From: Zobellella endophytica
Lineage (GTDB): Bacteria > Pseudomonadota > Gammaproteobacteria > Enterobacterales > Aeromonadaceae
Assembly (NCBI RefSeq): GCF_003012775.1
Contig: NZ_PXYG01000005.1
Coordinates: 230,157 to 294,156 of the forward strand
Direction: 5' to 3'
Length of the DNA stretch: 64,000 nucleotides
Made by a program: the position numbers and the translations under genes. The notes under the pieces were generated by a model. It saw only the letters and a program-made list of their open reading frames with translations. It did no database searches and was not told the DNA's origin. This document shows, piece by piece, positions 36,613 to 46,793 of this stretch (position 1 is the stretch's first letter; the number at the start of each line of letters is the position of its first letter).

Positions 36613-37451
36613 GGTGAGCTCCTTTATTTCCGTGAGTGGATGAGTGTTTCTCTGGTACGCCGTTCATACTAGGTGCTCCGAACTATCGAATAAAGTCATT
36701 ATTTTCTATTGATTCAATTGGTAAATTCGATTGGAAGCCGTTCGCTCCCCGGTGGTGGCCTCCGCCGGGACCGATTTTTTTATCGGTGCCGCTGCCGGCG
36801 GGATACGGGCGGCCGGCGGCGTGTTCAGGCGCCGGCCGTGCGTCTGGCAAAAATGATAAAACAACAACAAGCCGGCCCGGGCGCTGCCGATACCCTGGTT
36901 GCTGCGTGGTTTTTTGCGACTGCAAAAAACCGGAACCGACCGCAGACAGGATTTAAAACGTGTGTTTAAATGCAGTTGTCACCGGCGCTGCCGGGGAGGC
37001 GGGGAAAAATAATCAAACCTTGGAGTTTGGTCGGGATAATTTATTGCATATGTAATTTAATTACGTAACTTTAAAACTCAATATCCTGTCTTGGTCCAGT
37101 TGTTCATGGCCGTTACATCCAGCAAATATGCGATTTTAAAGCCTAAATACTTTGGTCGTAGCCGGTGGTCGTTGTGTGACATGTGTTGTGTTTTTGTGAA
37201 ATCAGATCTTGATCTTGTGGGGATTTTTACGCAACTTAATAGGCGTACGGCAACGCAGAACAAACGGAAACGTGGATCACGACAGGCGCACAAGACGGTA
37301 GCAGAAATAACAGCCTGGCTGCGGAGCAAAACAAAAAACCACTGCCAACATCAGCAAGCTGGATCCGCCATGCTCGATTTGCTGGTTTGACAGGGAAGTT
37401 TCAAGCCTCTGAACAAGAGTGGCGCAACCCTAACAAGACAGGACGGACACC
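36613..37451. other. 839-bp divergent intergenic region between ahpC and aceA
   Basis: The part from about 36660 to 37440 is noticeably AT-richer than the flanking genes. On the minus strand TTGAAT and TTTATT with 17-bp spacing (about 36685-36715), together with two ATAG words near 36684-36710, could be part of an ahpC promoter. The direct leader of aceA ends in an AGGACGG ribosome-binding site before 37452. Short open frames here lack family features, so I call no gene. Confidence 0.5.
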
Positions 37452-39050
37452 ATGCCATACGCAAGCGACGTTGATACCCTCACTTCATTGATCAAGCAAA
37501 ACCCGAGCTGGAGCGCCATCAAGCCGGAGCACGCCGCCCGCATGCGCGCCCAGAACAAATTCAAGACCGGCCTGGACATCGCCAGGTACACCGCCGGCAT
37601 CATGCGCGAGGACATGGCCAACTACGACAGGGACTCCTCCCGGTACACCCAGTCCCTCGGCTGCTGGCACGGCTTCATCGGCCAGCAGAAGCTGATTTCC
37701 ATCAAGAAGCACTTCGGCAGCACCAAGCGCCGCTACCTGTACCTGTCCGGCTGGATGGTGGCGGCCCTGCGCTCCGAGTTCGGTCCGCTGCCGGATCAGT
37801 CCATGCACGAGAAAACCTCGGTGCCGGCGCTGATCGAAGAGCTCTACACCTTCCTGCGCCAGGCGGACTCCTGGGAGCTGAACCACCTGTTCCGCGCCTT
37901 GGAAGAGGCCCGGCAAGCCGGTGACAGCGCCAAGGCCAAGGCCATTGAAGCCCAGATCGACAACCATGAAACCCACATAGTGCCGATCATCGCCGACATC
38001 GACGCCGGTTTCGGCAACGCCGAGGCGACCTACCTGCTGGCCAAGAAGATGATCGAAGCGGGCGCCTGCTGCATCCAGATCGAGAACCAGGTGTCCGACG
38101 AGAAGCAGTGCGGCCACCAGGACGGCAAGGTGACCGTGCCCCATGCCGACTTCCTGGCCAAGATCAACGCGGTGCGCTTGGCCTTCCTCGAACTGGGGGT
38201 GGACGACGGCGTCATAGTGGCGCGCACCGACTCCCTCGGCGCCGGCCTGACCAAGCAGATCGCGGTGACCGACGAGCCGGGCGATCTGGGCGATCAGTAC
38301 AACAGCTTTATCGATGGCGAGGTGATTAACAGTGCCGCCGACATCAACAACGGCGACGTGGTCATCAAGCAGAACGGCAAGCTGGTGAAACCCAAGCGTC
38401 TGGCGTCCGGCCTGTTCTGCTTCCGGGAAGGCTCCGGCGAAGACCGGGTGGTGATGGACTGTATTGCCAGCCTGCAGCACGGCGCCGACCTGTTGTGGAT
38501 CGAAACCGAGAAGCCGCACGTGGGCCAGATTGCCGGCATGGTGAACCGCATCCGTGAAGTCGTGCCCAACGCCAAGCTGGTGTACAACAACAGCCCGTCG
38601 TTCAACTGGACCCTGAACTTCCGCCAGCAGGTATTCGATGCCTGGTCCGCCGAAGGCCGGGACCTGTCCGCCTACGACCGTGCCAGGCTGATGAGCGCCG
38701 ACTACGACAACACTGAGCTGGGCCGCCTGGCCGACGAGTGGACCGCCAACTTCCAGCGCGACGCGGCGCGGGAAGCGGGCATCTTCCACCACCTGATCAC
38801 GCTGCCGACCTACCACACCGCGGCCCTGTCCACCGACAACCTGGCCAAGGGCTACTTCGGCGAGGAAGGCATGCTGGCCTATGTGGCCGGGGTACAGCGC
38901 CAGGAAATCCGCCAGGGCATCGCCACCGTCAAGCACCAGGACATGGCCGGCTCCAACATCGGCGACGATCACAAGGAGTTCTTCGCCGGCGAGGCGGCGC
39001 TGAAGGCGGGCGGCAAGGACAATACCATGGGCCAGTTCGAGAACATCTGA
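37452..39050 (+). CDS. aceA: Isocitrate lyase (long Pseudomonas-type)
   Basis: Cleaves isocitrate to succinate and glyoxylate in the glyoxylate shunt. The catalytic loop is KQCGH (residues 218-222, Cys220), the variant found in the ~530-aa subclass rather than the E. coli KKCGH. Other core residues lie in IADIDAGFGNAEATYLLAKKMIEAG and in VYNNSPSFNWTLNF. Length is 532 aa. No malate synthase or isocitrate dehydrogenase kinase gene is adjacent. A strong Rho-independent terminator follows. Confidence 0.95.
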   Translation: MPYASDVDTLTSLIKQNPSWSAIKPEHAARMRAQNKFKTGLDIARYTAGIMREDMANYDRDSSRYTQSLGCWHGFIGQQKLISIKKHFGSTKRRYLYLSGWMVAALRSEFGPLPDQSMHEKTSVPALIEELYTFLRQADSWELNHLFRALEEARQAGDSAKAKAIEAQIDNHETHIVPIIADIDAGFGNAEATYLLAKKMIEAGACCIQIENQVSDEKQCGHQDGKVTVPHADFLAKINAVRLAFLELGVDDGVIVARTDSLGAGLTKQIAVTDEPGDLGDQYNSFIDGEVINSAADINNGDVVIKQNGKLVKPKRLASGLFCFREGSGEDRVVMDCIASLQHGADLLWIETEKPHVGQIAGMVNRIREVVPNAKLVYNNSPSFNWTLNFRQQVFDAWSAEGRDLSAYDRARLMSADYDNTELGRLADEWTANFQRDAAREAGIFHHLITLPTYHTAALSTDNLAKGYFGEEGMLAYVAGVQRQEIRQGIATVKHQDMAGSNIGDDHKEFFAGEAALKAGGKDNTMGQFENI

Positions 39051-39112
39051 GTGCAATAACAGGGTCAACAAAAAATAAAAAAACAATATAAAATCTAGGT
39101 CCACTCGTTTTG

Positions 39113-39134
39113 GCAGCCTCCGGGCTGCTTTTTT
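39113..39134 (+). terminator. Rho-independent terminator of aceA
   Basis: Stem GCAGCC, loop TCCG, stem GGCTGC, then TTTTTT, about 60 bp after the aceA stop. Confidence 0.92.
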
Positions 39135-39284
39135 CGTGCTGAGGGAACGCGGGGTGTTAAGTAAACAGGTACAGTGCCGATAAGGATTCCAGGCCACCCG
39201 ATCTTCGGGCCGAAAGGCCGCCACCGGATGGCACGGTCAGGATCCAACCGGTGCAGGAATTCACTCAGAGGGACGCTGAAAGGT

Positions 39285-41423
39285 ATGGTAGAGATAAAAA
39301 AGACGGCGCTGTCGGCCAAGTTGTTTGTGGCAACCGGGTTGATGTTGCTGCTCAGTATTCTGATCCTCAACGGTGTGGTCAGCCTGTTCCTGCAGCGAAC
39401 CGCCGGGCAGGTGAGCGCGGACACCTCCCGGGTGCTGGTGCGGGAAGTCACAGAACGCCTGCACAGCCAGGCCGGCGAGGCCGGTACCCGGCTGTCCGGC
39501 TTTATCAATGAAAGTTTCCGTTCGCCGCTGACCCTGGCGGCAATACTGGCGGATAACGCCGCGGCGTCGGCATCTGAGCGGCTCGGCCGGGAGCAGGTGG
39601 TGGCGCTGAACAGGCAACTGCTGACCGCCAACCGGCAGTTGGGCTCCAGTTACAGCCAGTTTGAGGCCAACGCCTATGACGGCGACGATGCCCGGTTCCG
39701 CCACGGCTACGACCACTCGGTGGCCGGCGCCGGCAGCCTGGAGGTCTATGTGGTGCGCCATCAGGACGGGCGCCTGGAGCAGCAGGTGATCGGCGACGCG
39801 GCGGAAAAGCACGATCAGGCGCGTAACGAATTCGGCGTGCGCAACGCCGAGTGGTACCTGTGTCCGATGGAAACCGGCAAGCCCTGCCTGATGGAACCCT
39901 ACCTGTACGAAATCAAGCCCGGCTACAGCGAGCTGATGACCAGCCTGACGGTGCCGATCATGTCGGAAGGGCGCTTCCTCGGGGTGGCGGGTTCGGATAT
40001 CAACCTGCCCGCCTTCCAGCAGCAACTGGTGCAACTGGCCGGCTCGCTCTACCAGGGCCGGGCCGAGGTGCTGCTGCTCAGCAGCCAGGGGCTGATCGTT
40101 GCCTCCAGCCGCTATCCCGACAAATTGGGGCGGCCGCTGCAGGAGGCGGTGAGCGGTGACGAACTGGCGCCGTTGCAGGCGCTGGCCCGGGGCGAACCCG
40201 GGCAGCCGTCGCTCGATCGGCTTTACGGCGCCTACCGGATGGAGATAGCGGCGACCGGAACCCGCTGGTCGCTGCTGATCAGCGTGCCCCGGGAGGTGGC
40301 CCTGGCCGAGGTCGCGGCCCTGGAGGCCGGGCTGGCCACCGGGGTGCGCGAGCTGACCCGGCAGCAGTGGCTGGCCGGCGGCCTCATCATCCTGGCTGGG
40401 GTCGGGCTGATGGTGCTGCTGGTACGGACCATCACCCGGCCGTTGAACATCATGAACGAGCGTATCGGCAGCCTCGGCAGCGCCGAGGGGGATCTGACCC
40501 GTTCGGTGACCATCGATACCCACCGGGAGCTGATTTCCCTGGCGGGCGGCTTCAATGCCTTTATCGAGAAGTTACGGGGGCTGGTTGGCGGCCTCAAGCA
40601 AACCGGCCGGCAGGTCGGGCAAGAGTCGGAAAACGGCGCCCGGCTGGCCGGCCGGATGCACGAGCAGGTCGGTCGGCAGCACCGGGAAATCGACTCGGTG
40701 GTGACCGCCATGAACGAGATGAGCGTGGCGGCGGGGGAAGTGGCTCGTTTTTCCGAGCAGGCGGCGATCGAAGCCGACCAGGCCAACCAGGCGCTGAAAG
40801 GCACCCAGCACCGGCTGGCCGGCACCGTGGACGACATCGGGCTGCTGGCCACGGAGGTACTGGACGCGGCCCGGGCGGTCAATCAGGTAGCGGAGCGCAG
40901 CGAGGCCATCAACGGCATCCTGGAGGTGATCCGCACCATTGCCGAACAGACCAACCTGCTGGCGCTGAACGCGGCCATCGAGGCGGCCCGGGCCGGCGAG
41001 CAGGGACGTGGCTTTGCGGTGGTGGCCGACGAGGTACGGGCGCTGGCGGCCAAGACCCGTCAGTCCACCGATGATATCGCCGAGCTGATCGGGCGGCTCA
41101 ACCGGCAGGTGGGCACCACGGTGCAGCTCATGGAGCAGGGGGCGTCCCGCGCCGAGCAGACGTCGGCCGGCTCCAGGGAGTCGTATGAGGAATTGACGCG
41201 GGTGGTGGGACTGATCGACGTCATCAGCGAACACGTGACCCAGATGGCAACCTCTGCCGAGGAGCAGAGCGCGGTGTCCGACGACATCAACCGCAACCTC
41301 AGCTCCCTGGGCGAGGCGGCCGTCGAGCTGGCGGAACTGGCCGGGCAGGTGGGGGAACACGGCCAGCGGCTGAGCAGCCTGTCATCGGGGCTGGATCGGG
41401 AACTGGGCCGGCTCCGGACCTGA
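39285..41423 (+). CDS. Methyl-accepting chemotaxis protein with periplasmic double-Cache-like sensor
   Basis: A transmembrane chemoreceptor. With the ATG at 39285 (712 aa) it has a first membrane helix at 9-32 ([23 protein letters not shown]), a periplasmic sensor of about 330 residues with dCache-like sequence ([38 protein letters not shown]), a second helix near 365-385 ([18 protein letters not shown]), a HAMP domain, and the signalling hairpin [20 protein letters not shown]...VADEVRALA. An in-frame ATG at 39174 would add 37 residues of non-family sequence. Ligand unknown. No chemotaxis operon is nearby, as is common for receptors. Confidence 0.92.
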   Translation: MVEIKKTALSAKLFVATGLMLLLSILILNGVVSLFLQRTAGQVSADTSRVLVREVTERLHSQAGEAGTRLSGFINESFRSPLTLAAILADNAAASASERLGREQVVALNRQLLTANRQLGSSYSQFEANAYDGDDARFRHGYDHSVAGAGSLEVYVVRHQDGRLEQQVIGDAAEKHDQARNEFGVRNAEWYLCPMETGKPCLMEPYLYEIKPGYSELMTSLTVPIMSEGRFLGVAGSDINLPAFQQQLVQLAGSLYQGRAEVLLLSSQGLIVASSRYPDKLGRPLQEAVSGDELAPLQALARGEPGQPSLDRLYGAYRMEIAATGTRWSLLISVPREVALAEVAALEAGLATGVRELTRQQWLAGGLIILAGVGLMVLLVRTITRPLNIMNERIGSLGSAEGDLTRSVTIDTHRELISLAGGFNAFIEKLRGLVGGLKQTGRQVGQESENGARLAGRMHEQVGRQHREIDSVVTAMNEMSVAAGEVARFSEQAAIEADQANQALKGTQHRLAGTVDDIGLLATEVLDAARAVNQVAERSEAINGILEVIRTIAEQTNLLALNAAIEAARAGEQGRGFAVVADEVRALAAKTRQSTDDIAELIGRLNRQVGTTVQLMEQGASRAEQTSAGSRESYEELTRVVGLIDVISEHVTQMATSAEEQSAVSDDINRNLSSLGEAAVELAELAGQVGEHGQRLSSLSSGLDRELGRLRT

Positions 41424-41453
41424 GCACCGGCCAACGGCTTGTTATCCAGGTGT

Positions 41454-41459
41454 TATAAT
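41454..41459 (+). promoter_or_regulatory. Candidate -10 element (TATAAT) for the bkd operon
   Basis: A perfect TATAAT in TGTTATAATTGG lies 70 bp before the E1alpha start. No good -35 is visible at 17 bp; a TG two bases before it hints at an extended -10-like promoter. Weak call. Confidence 0.4.
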
Positions 41460-41529
41460 TGGCGTCATACTGAGCTGTCGACGGCCGGCCCGTTTTCCTG
41501 ATGCGCCGGCGGGCGCTGGGAGTGACGCC

Positions 41530-42714
41530 ATGACCAACCCGAACAATGCCACCGCGAACACGGTACACCAGGCCCTGTTTATCGGTGCCAATGCCCTTGA
41601 TATTCCCACCCTGCGGATACTGCGGGATGATGGTTCCCTCTACGCGGACGCCTCTCCGCCGGTGCTGGATCGGGAGACGGCGCTGAGAATGTACGACAGC
41701 ATGGTGTTTATCCGCATCCTGGACGAACGCATGCTGGCGGCCCAGCGCCAGGGGCGGATCAGCTTCTACATGCAGTGCCTGGGAGAGGAGGCGGCCACCG
41801 TGGCCAGCGCCGCCGCCCTCGACCGGCAGGACATGATCATGGCCCAGTACCGGGAGCAGGGCGCCCTGCGTTACCGGGGCTTCACCCTGGCCCAGTTCAT
41901 GAACCAGCTGTTTTCCAACGAGCGGGACCTGGGCAAGGGCCGGCAGATGCCGGTGCACTACGGCAGCCGGGACATTCACTTCATGACCATTTCCTCGCCG
42001 CTCGCGACCCAGATCCCCCAGGCCAGCGGTTACGCCTATGCCCAGCGGCTGCAGGGCCTGGACAATACCACCCTGTGCTATTTCGGCGAGGGGGCCGCCT
42101 CGGAGGGAGACTTTCACGCCGGGCTGAACATGGCGGCGGTGCTGCAGGCGCCGGTGATCTTCTTCTGCCGCAACAACGGCTACGCCATCTCCACCCCGGC
42201 CAGCGAACAGTTTATCGGCGACGGCATCGCCTGCCGGGCGGTCGGCTACGGCATCCAGGCGATCCGGGTGGACGGCGCCGACGCCCTGGCGGTGTACGAG
42301 GCGACCCGGCTGGCGCGCAAGCAGGCCATCGAGCAGCAGGAGCCGGTACTGGTGGAGGCCGTCGCCTACCGGCTGGGGGCCCATTCTTCCTCCGACGACC
42401 CCAGCGGTTACCGCTCCAGGGAGGAAGAGGAGCGCTGGCGCAAGCAGGATCCCATCGCCCGCTACCGGTTGTGGCTGGTGAACCGGGGCTGGCTGGACGA
42501 GGCCGCCGACCAGATTGCCACCGACGCCCTGCGCCAGGAGATCCTGGAGGCGCTGAAGGAGGCGGAGCAAGTACCCAAGCCCCATATCGATACCCTGATC
42601 AGCGACGTCTACGCCGAGCCCACCGCCGGGCTGCGGGCCCAGCTCGAGGCGCTCAAGGAGCATATACGGCACTATCCGGATGCCTATCCGGCGACCGCGG
42701 GGAGGCTCGACTGA
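41530..42714 (+). CDS. bkdA1: Branched-chain 2-oxoacid dehydrogenase E1 component, alpha subunit
   Basis: Decarboxylates 2-oxo acids derived from Val, Leu and Ile with thiamine pyrophosphate. The TPP motif is [17 protein letters not shown] (184-200) followed by [11 protein letters not shown] (211-221). The regulatory/phosphorylation loop of the family is retained as [12 protein letters not shown] (285-296). Length 394 aa. The stop overlaps the E1beta ATG by one base (TGATG). It heads a cluster E1alpha-E1beta-E2-kinase without an E3 gene. Confidence 0.93.
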   Translation: MTNPNNATANTVHQALFIGANALDIPTLRILRDDGSLYADASPPVLDRETALRMYDSMVFIRILDERMLAAQRQGRISFYMQCLGEEAATVASAAALDRQDMIMAQYREQGALRYRGFTLAQFMNQLFSNERDLGKGRQMPVHYGSRDIHFMTISSPLATQIPQASGYAYAQRLQGLDNTTLCYFGEGAASEGDFHAGLNMAAVLQAPVIFFCRNNGYAISTPASEQFIGDGIACRAVGYGIQAIRVDGADALAVYEATRLARKQAIEQQEPVLVEAVAYRLGAHSSSDDPSGYRSREEEERWRKQDPIARYRLWLVNRGWLDEAADQIATDALRQEILEALKEAEQVPKPHIDTLISDVYAEPTAGLRAQLEALKEHIRHYPDAYPATAGRLD

Positions 42715-43691
42715 TGGCTCAGATGAATATGCTGCAGGCGATCAACAACGCCCTGGATCTGGCGATGGCGCGGGATGACGGTGTGGTCTGCTTCGGGGAA
42801 GATGTCGGCCATTTCGGCGGCGTGTTCCGCGCCACCAGCAAGCTGCAGGACAAATACGGCAGGCAGCGCTGCTTCAACACCCCGCTCACCGAGCAGGGCA
42901 TCATCGGTTTCGCCAACGGCATGGCGGCCCAGGGGCTCAAGCCGGTGGCCGAAATCCAGTTCGCCGATTACATCTACCCGGCGTTTGATCAGATAGTCAA
43001 CGAAACCGCCAAGTTCCGCTATCGCTCCGGCGATCAGTTCAATGTGGGGGGCCTGGTGATCCGCACTCCCTACGGCGGCGGCATCGCCGGCGGCCACTAT
43101 CACAGCCAGTCGCCGGAGGCCTATTTCGCCCATACTCCCGGCCTGCGTGTGGTGGTGCCGCGGGATCCGGCCCAGGCCAAGGGACTGCTGCTGGCGGCCA
43201 TCGCCTGCCCGGATCCGGTGCTGTTTTTCGAACCCAAACGACTCTACCGTGCCGCCGTCGGCGAGGTGGAGGAAGACTACTACGAGTTGCCGCTCGACCA
43301 GGCCGAGGTGCTGCAGGCGGGCACCGACGTGACGGTGGTGGCCTGGGGCGCCCAGTTGGAGGTGGTGCAGAAGGCGGTGGCCCTGGCGAAGAACGAGGGG
43401 ATTTCCTGCGAGCTTATCGATCTGCGCAGCATCGCGCCCTGGGACGCGGACACCGTGGCCGAGTCGGTGCTGAAAACCGGCCGGCTGGTGATCAACCACG
43501 AGGCGCCGCTCACCGGCGGCTTCGCCGGGGAGATCGCCGCCACCATCCAGCAGCGCTGTTTCCTGTACCTGGAAAGCCCCATCGCCCGGGTGTGCGGCCT
43601 GGACACCCCCTATCCGCTGGCGCTGGAAAAGGAATACATGGCGGATCACCTGAAAACCTTCGACGCCATCGTGTGTTCGGTCAACTTCTGA
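42714..43691 (+). CDS. bkdA2: Branched-chain 2-oxoacid dehydrogenase E1 component, beta subunit
   Basis: Forms the alpha2beta2 E1 heterotetramer. The 325-aa protein has typical transketolase-like C-terminal features: [55 protein letters not shown] and a C-terminal [15 protein letters not shown]. The start is the ATG at 42714 within the alpha stop (TGATG); another ATG nine bases on is possible. It is followed after 9 bp by the E2 gene. Confidence 0.94.
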   Translation: MAQMNMLQAINNALDLAMARDDGVVCFGEDVGHFGGVFRATSKLQDKYGRQRCFNTPLTEQGIIGFANGMAAQGLKPVAEIQFADYIYPAFDQIVNETAKFRYRSGDQFNVGGLVIRTPYGGGIAGGHYHSQSPEAYFAHTPGLRVVVPRDPAQAKGLLLAAIACPDPVLFFEPKRLYRAAVGEVEEDYYELPLDQAEVLQAGTDVTVVAWGAQLEVVQKAVALAKNEGISCELIDLRSIAPWDADTVAESVLKTGRLVINHEAPLTGGFAGEIAATIQQRCFLYLESPIARVCGLDTPYPLALEKEYMADHLKTFDAIVCSVNF

Positions 43692-43700
43692 GAGGGCAGC

Positions 43701-44972
43701 ATGAAGCAGGATTTTTATCTGCCGGATATTGGTGAAGGCATAGTGGAATGCGAACTGGTGGAGTGGCTGGTGGCCGAAGGGGAGCGGGTGGCGGAGGATC
43801 AGGCCATCTGCGACGTGATGACCGACAAGGCACTGGTGCAGATACCGGCGGTGCATGGCGGCACCATTACCCGGCTCCATGTGGCCAAGGGGGAAATGGC
43901 GCGGGTGCATGCGCCCCTGTTCGAGATGGAGATCGAAGACCGGGGCGAGGATAACAGGCCGGCCGCGCCGGTATCCGCCGCACCCGGGTCGAAAGACGAA
44001 ATCGGGCAAGACGAAACCGGGCAGGAAGACCAAGCCGACCGGACGCCGGCGGTGTCTGCACCGCCCGAGTCTGTACCGGGAAACGGGGCCAAGGCGGTGG
44101 CCAGCCCGGCGGTGCGGCGGCTGGCCCGGGAGCATGACCTGGAACTCGGCCAGGTTCCCGGCTCGGGGGACAAGGGCCGGGTCTACAAGGAAGATATCGA
44201 GGCCTACCTGGCCGGGCGCGACGTGGGCGGCGAGCCGGCGCCAGCGGTGACCGGAACGGTGGCGGAAGAGGCCGGTGAAGTCGAGCCGCTCAGGGGGGTG
44301 CGCGCGGCCATGGCCCGGCAGATGACCGCCTCGCTCGGGATCCCGCAGTTTACCTTCTGTGACGAGCTCAGCCTGGGCGAACTGCTGCGGCTCAAGGAGA
44401 AGCTGAAGGTGTCCTTTGCCGAAGAAGGGGTTCGGCTGACCCTGCTGGCCTTCTTCATCAAGGCGCTGTCGCTGGCCCTGAAGGACTTTCCCCTGCTCAA
44501 CAGCCGGCTCGATGCGGAGGCCACCGGGCTGATCCGGCCGAGTGGCCACCATATCGGGGTGGCGGTGGATACCGAGGCCGGGCTGCTGGTGCCCAACATC
44601 AAGCACTGCGAGCAGAAGTCCCTGCTGGCCATCGCCGCCGAGCTGGAGCGGCTGGGCGAAGCCGCCCGGGCCGGCCGGCTGAGCCAGGCCGAGCTGCAGG
44701 GCGGCACCATTACCCTGTCCAATATCGGGGTGTTGGGCGGCATTGTCTCCAGCCCGGTGGTCCGCCCGCCGGAGCTGGCGATCGCGGCCCTGGGCCGGCT
44801 ACAGCGGCTGCCGCGCTTCAACGAGGCAGGGGAGGTGGTGGCGCAACAGCTGATGATGGTGTGCTGGTCCGCCGATCACCGGGTGATCGACGGTGCGACC
44901 CTGGCCCGCTTCAACCAGTGCTGGCGGCAATACCTGGAGCAGCCGGAGCGGATGCTGGCCCGGCTGGCCTGA
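43701..44972 (+). CDS. bkdB: Branched-chain 2-oxoacid dehydrogenase E2, lipoamide acyltransferase
   Basis: Transfers the acyl group from lipoate to CoA and forms the complex core. One N-terminal lipoyl domain carries the lipoylated Lys43 in MTDKALVQIP; a charged/Pro-Ala linker follows; the peripheral-subunit-binding domain is near 132-168 (ASPAVRRLAREHDLELGQVPG). The catalytic acyltransferase domain ends with SADHRVIDGAT (His393, Asp397). Length 423 aa. The E3 dihydrolipoamide dehydrogenase must come from elsewhere in the genome. Confidence 0.94.
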   Translation: MKQDFYLPDIGEGIVECELVEWLVAEGERVAEDQAICDVMTDKALVQIPAVHGGTITRLHVAKGEMARVHAPLFEMEIEDRGEDNRPAAPVSAAPGSKDEIGQDETGQEDQADRTPAVSAPPESVPGNGAKAVASPAVRRLAREHDLELGQVPGSGDKGRVYKEDIEAYLAGRDVGGEPAPAVTGTVAEEAGEVEPLRGVRAAMARQMTASLGIPQFTFCDELSLGELLRLKEKLKVSFAEEGVRLTLLAFFIKALSLALKDFPLLNSRLDAEATGLIRPSGHHIGVAVDTEAGLLVPNIKHCEQKSLLAIAAELERLGEAARAGRLSQAELQGGTITLSNIGVLGGIVSSPVVRPPELAIAALGRLQRLPRFNEAGEVVAQQLMMVCWSADHRVIDGATLARFNQCWRQYLEQPERMLARLA

Positions 44973-44975
44973 GCC

Positions 44976-46793
44976 ATGTACCGGCACCAACTGCGCAACT
45001 TCTATATTCCGGAAGAGCAGTCCATCTATCTGCTCAACGCCAACGACGCCAGGAAGCTGAAAGACTGGATTGCCCTGTGCATGCGCGAGCTGGAAAAGCT
45101 TGGCTACCGCCGGATCAGCCTGGCGGGCAAGGGGGCCTACGGTTTTACCTTCGCCGGCACCGGCCGCCACGGCGAGGAGGTGGCGTTCAAGTTTTCGCGC
45201 ATCAACCTGCCGCTGCATATCCAGGAGCGGCTGGCCGACGAAGCCTACATGCTGTCCCAGGTCAGCCATCCGCTGGTGCCGCGCTTTATCACTTACCAGG
45301 TGCTGAAAAAGCAGGGCATCCTGATGATGGGCCGGGCCAGGGGCGAGGATCTGGAGCGGCTCAGCCTGCGGCGCGGGCGCCTGCCCGCCCGGCTGTTGGT
45401 GGACATCGCCGCCCAGTTGGCGGACATACTGCGCACCCTGCGCCGCCACCACAGGGATGGTCAGGCCGCCCCCCTGGTGCACGGCGACATCAAGCCCTCC
45501 AATATCGTGTTCGATCCGGACAGCGGCCGCATCAGCCTGGTGGACTGGGGCTCCTCGGTGTTCGCCCAGACCGACAGCGAGGGGCAGTTCGTGGCCAACA
45601 ACGTGATGCAGCTGATGTCGGCGGATCTGCAGCATTCCAATGCCCGGTTGGGGGATGTCTACTTCATCGGCCCCGAGCAGCGGGAAGGCGCCCTGTCCAG
45701 CCCGCGCTTCGACGAGCAGGGGGTGGCCGGCACCCTTTACGCCCTGGCCTCCGGCCAGTCCTGCCGCTTCGGCCGCAAGGCGATACCGGCGGTGAGCCTG
45801 GGGTTGCCGAAGGCGTTCGCGCTGATGCTGGACGGCCTGCTGTCCGACGATGCCCGGCTGCGGCGGCAGGCCGGGGATTACTTTATCGCCGAGATGCCCC
45901 GGCTGCGGCGCCTGGTGCTGCCGGCACTGGTGCTGTTCGACGACAGCCCGCAACTGCCGGTCTGGACCAGCCCGGAGCGGCACGAGATGGATACCGTGGT
46001 CTATTCCTCGCGCAAGTCGTTTCTGCGCGAGCACAGCGAGGAGCAGGGCATCCATTACGTGGACGACGCCCAGTTGGAACGCTATTACAAGAATTACCTG
46101 GAAGGCATGGGCGAAACCGAAAAGGCCTTCGTGGCGGCGGTGAGCCGGCTCGGCCGCTATCCGGTGGTGGGGGGGCTGGCCATCCACTGGGAGGAGGAAG
46201 GCGTCTATATCGACTCCAGCCTCAACCTGTATGACGAACGCCTGTACGAGGCCTTCGCGGTGGCGGTCAACAACGTGGTGCTGCTGGCACGGGCCATCGA
46301 CAAGAAAGGGGTGTTCAAGGCCTGTCTGTTCAATGCCCGCAATACTCTCCACCTGAGCCGGGGCGAGCCCGGCCAGCCCTTCGTACCGCCGCCGGGCACC
46401 CGCATTCCCTACCGGCTGGCGCCGATACCGAGCACCGACGAGGCCAGCCGCCAGCATTCCTACTTCGAGGATGGCCGGGATCCGGACGAGCAACTGGTGC
46501 TGCCCTACGCCATCATGGACGCCATCGCCCGGCTCAACGCCATCCACCATACCGGCTGTATCATCTTCGAGGTGACGCCGCTGTACATGAAGCTGCACAG
46601 CTATTACCGGCTGCTGGATGACAGCGCCGAGGCGGAGTTTGCCGCCCTGCTCGCCTTGATCGTGGACAAGATCCCGCTGATCGGCGACGAAGGGGTGGGG
46701 GGCTTTATGAAGCTGCCGCACAAGAACACCCGCTTCTTTTCCCACCAGCCGGTGCAGCCCGAGCTGTTCTATCCGGCCAATCCCAGGGCTTAG
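44976..46793 (+). CDS. Hanks-type protein kinase-like protein encoded with the branched-chain dehydrogenase
   Basis: A 605-aa protein with an eukaryotic-like kinase domain in the first 310 residues. It has a glycine-rich loop GKGAYGFTF (51-59), catalytic-type Lys72, the loop HGDIKPSN (169-176, catalytic Asp171), a variant metal-binding motif VDWG (189-192) in place of DFG, and a GPEQRE segment resembling APE. The C-terminal 295 residues have no motif I recognise. It starts 3 bp after the E2 stop, so it belongs to the same operon. Whether it phosphorylates E1alpha, another protein, or a small molecule is unknown. Confidence 0.78.
   Translation: MYRHQLRNFYIPEEQSIYLLNANDARKLKDWIALCMRELEKLGYRRISLAGKGAYGFTFAGTGRHGEEVAFKFSRINLPLHIQERLADEAYMLSQVSHPLVPRFITYQVLKKQGILMMGRARGEDLERLSLRRGRLPARLLVDIAAQLADILRTLRRHHRDGQAAPLVHGDIKPSNIVFDPDSGRISLVDWGSSVFAQTDSEGQFVANNVMQLMSADLQHSNARLGDVYFIGPEQREGALSSPRFDEQGVAGTLYALASGQSCRFGRKAIPAVSLGLPKAFALMLDGLLSDDARLRRQAGDYFIAEMPRLRRLVLPALVLFDDSPQLPVWTSPERHEMDTVVYSSRKSFLREHSEEQGIHYVDDAQLERYYKNYLEGMGETEKAFVAAVSRLGRYPVVGGLAIHWEEEGVYIDSSLNLYDERLYEAFAVAVNNVVLLARAIDKKGVFKACLFNARNTLHLSRGEPGQPFVPPPGTRIPYRLAPIPSTDEASRQHSYFEDGRDPDEQLVLPYAIMDAIARLNAIHHTGCIIFEVTPLYMKLHSYYRLLDDSAEAEFAALLALIVDKIPLIGDEGVGGFMKLPHKNTRFFSHQPVQPELFYPANPRA

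Noticed and set aside
36680..36715. Possible OxyR binding site upstream of ahpC
   Set aside because: Two ATAG words lie 23 bp apart, but the full four-element pattern with regular spacing is not met; kept only as a note in the intergenic entry.
37091..37390. Open frame of 99 codons in the ahpC-aceA spacer
   Set aside because: No family features, no good ribosome-binding site, and another open frame lies opposite it.
39147..39284. Possible cyclic-di-GMP riboswitch before the chemoreceptor
   Set aside because: A GNRA hairpin is present, but the conserved GGACGCAAAGC-type core and its partner segments are missing.
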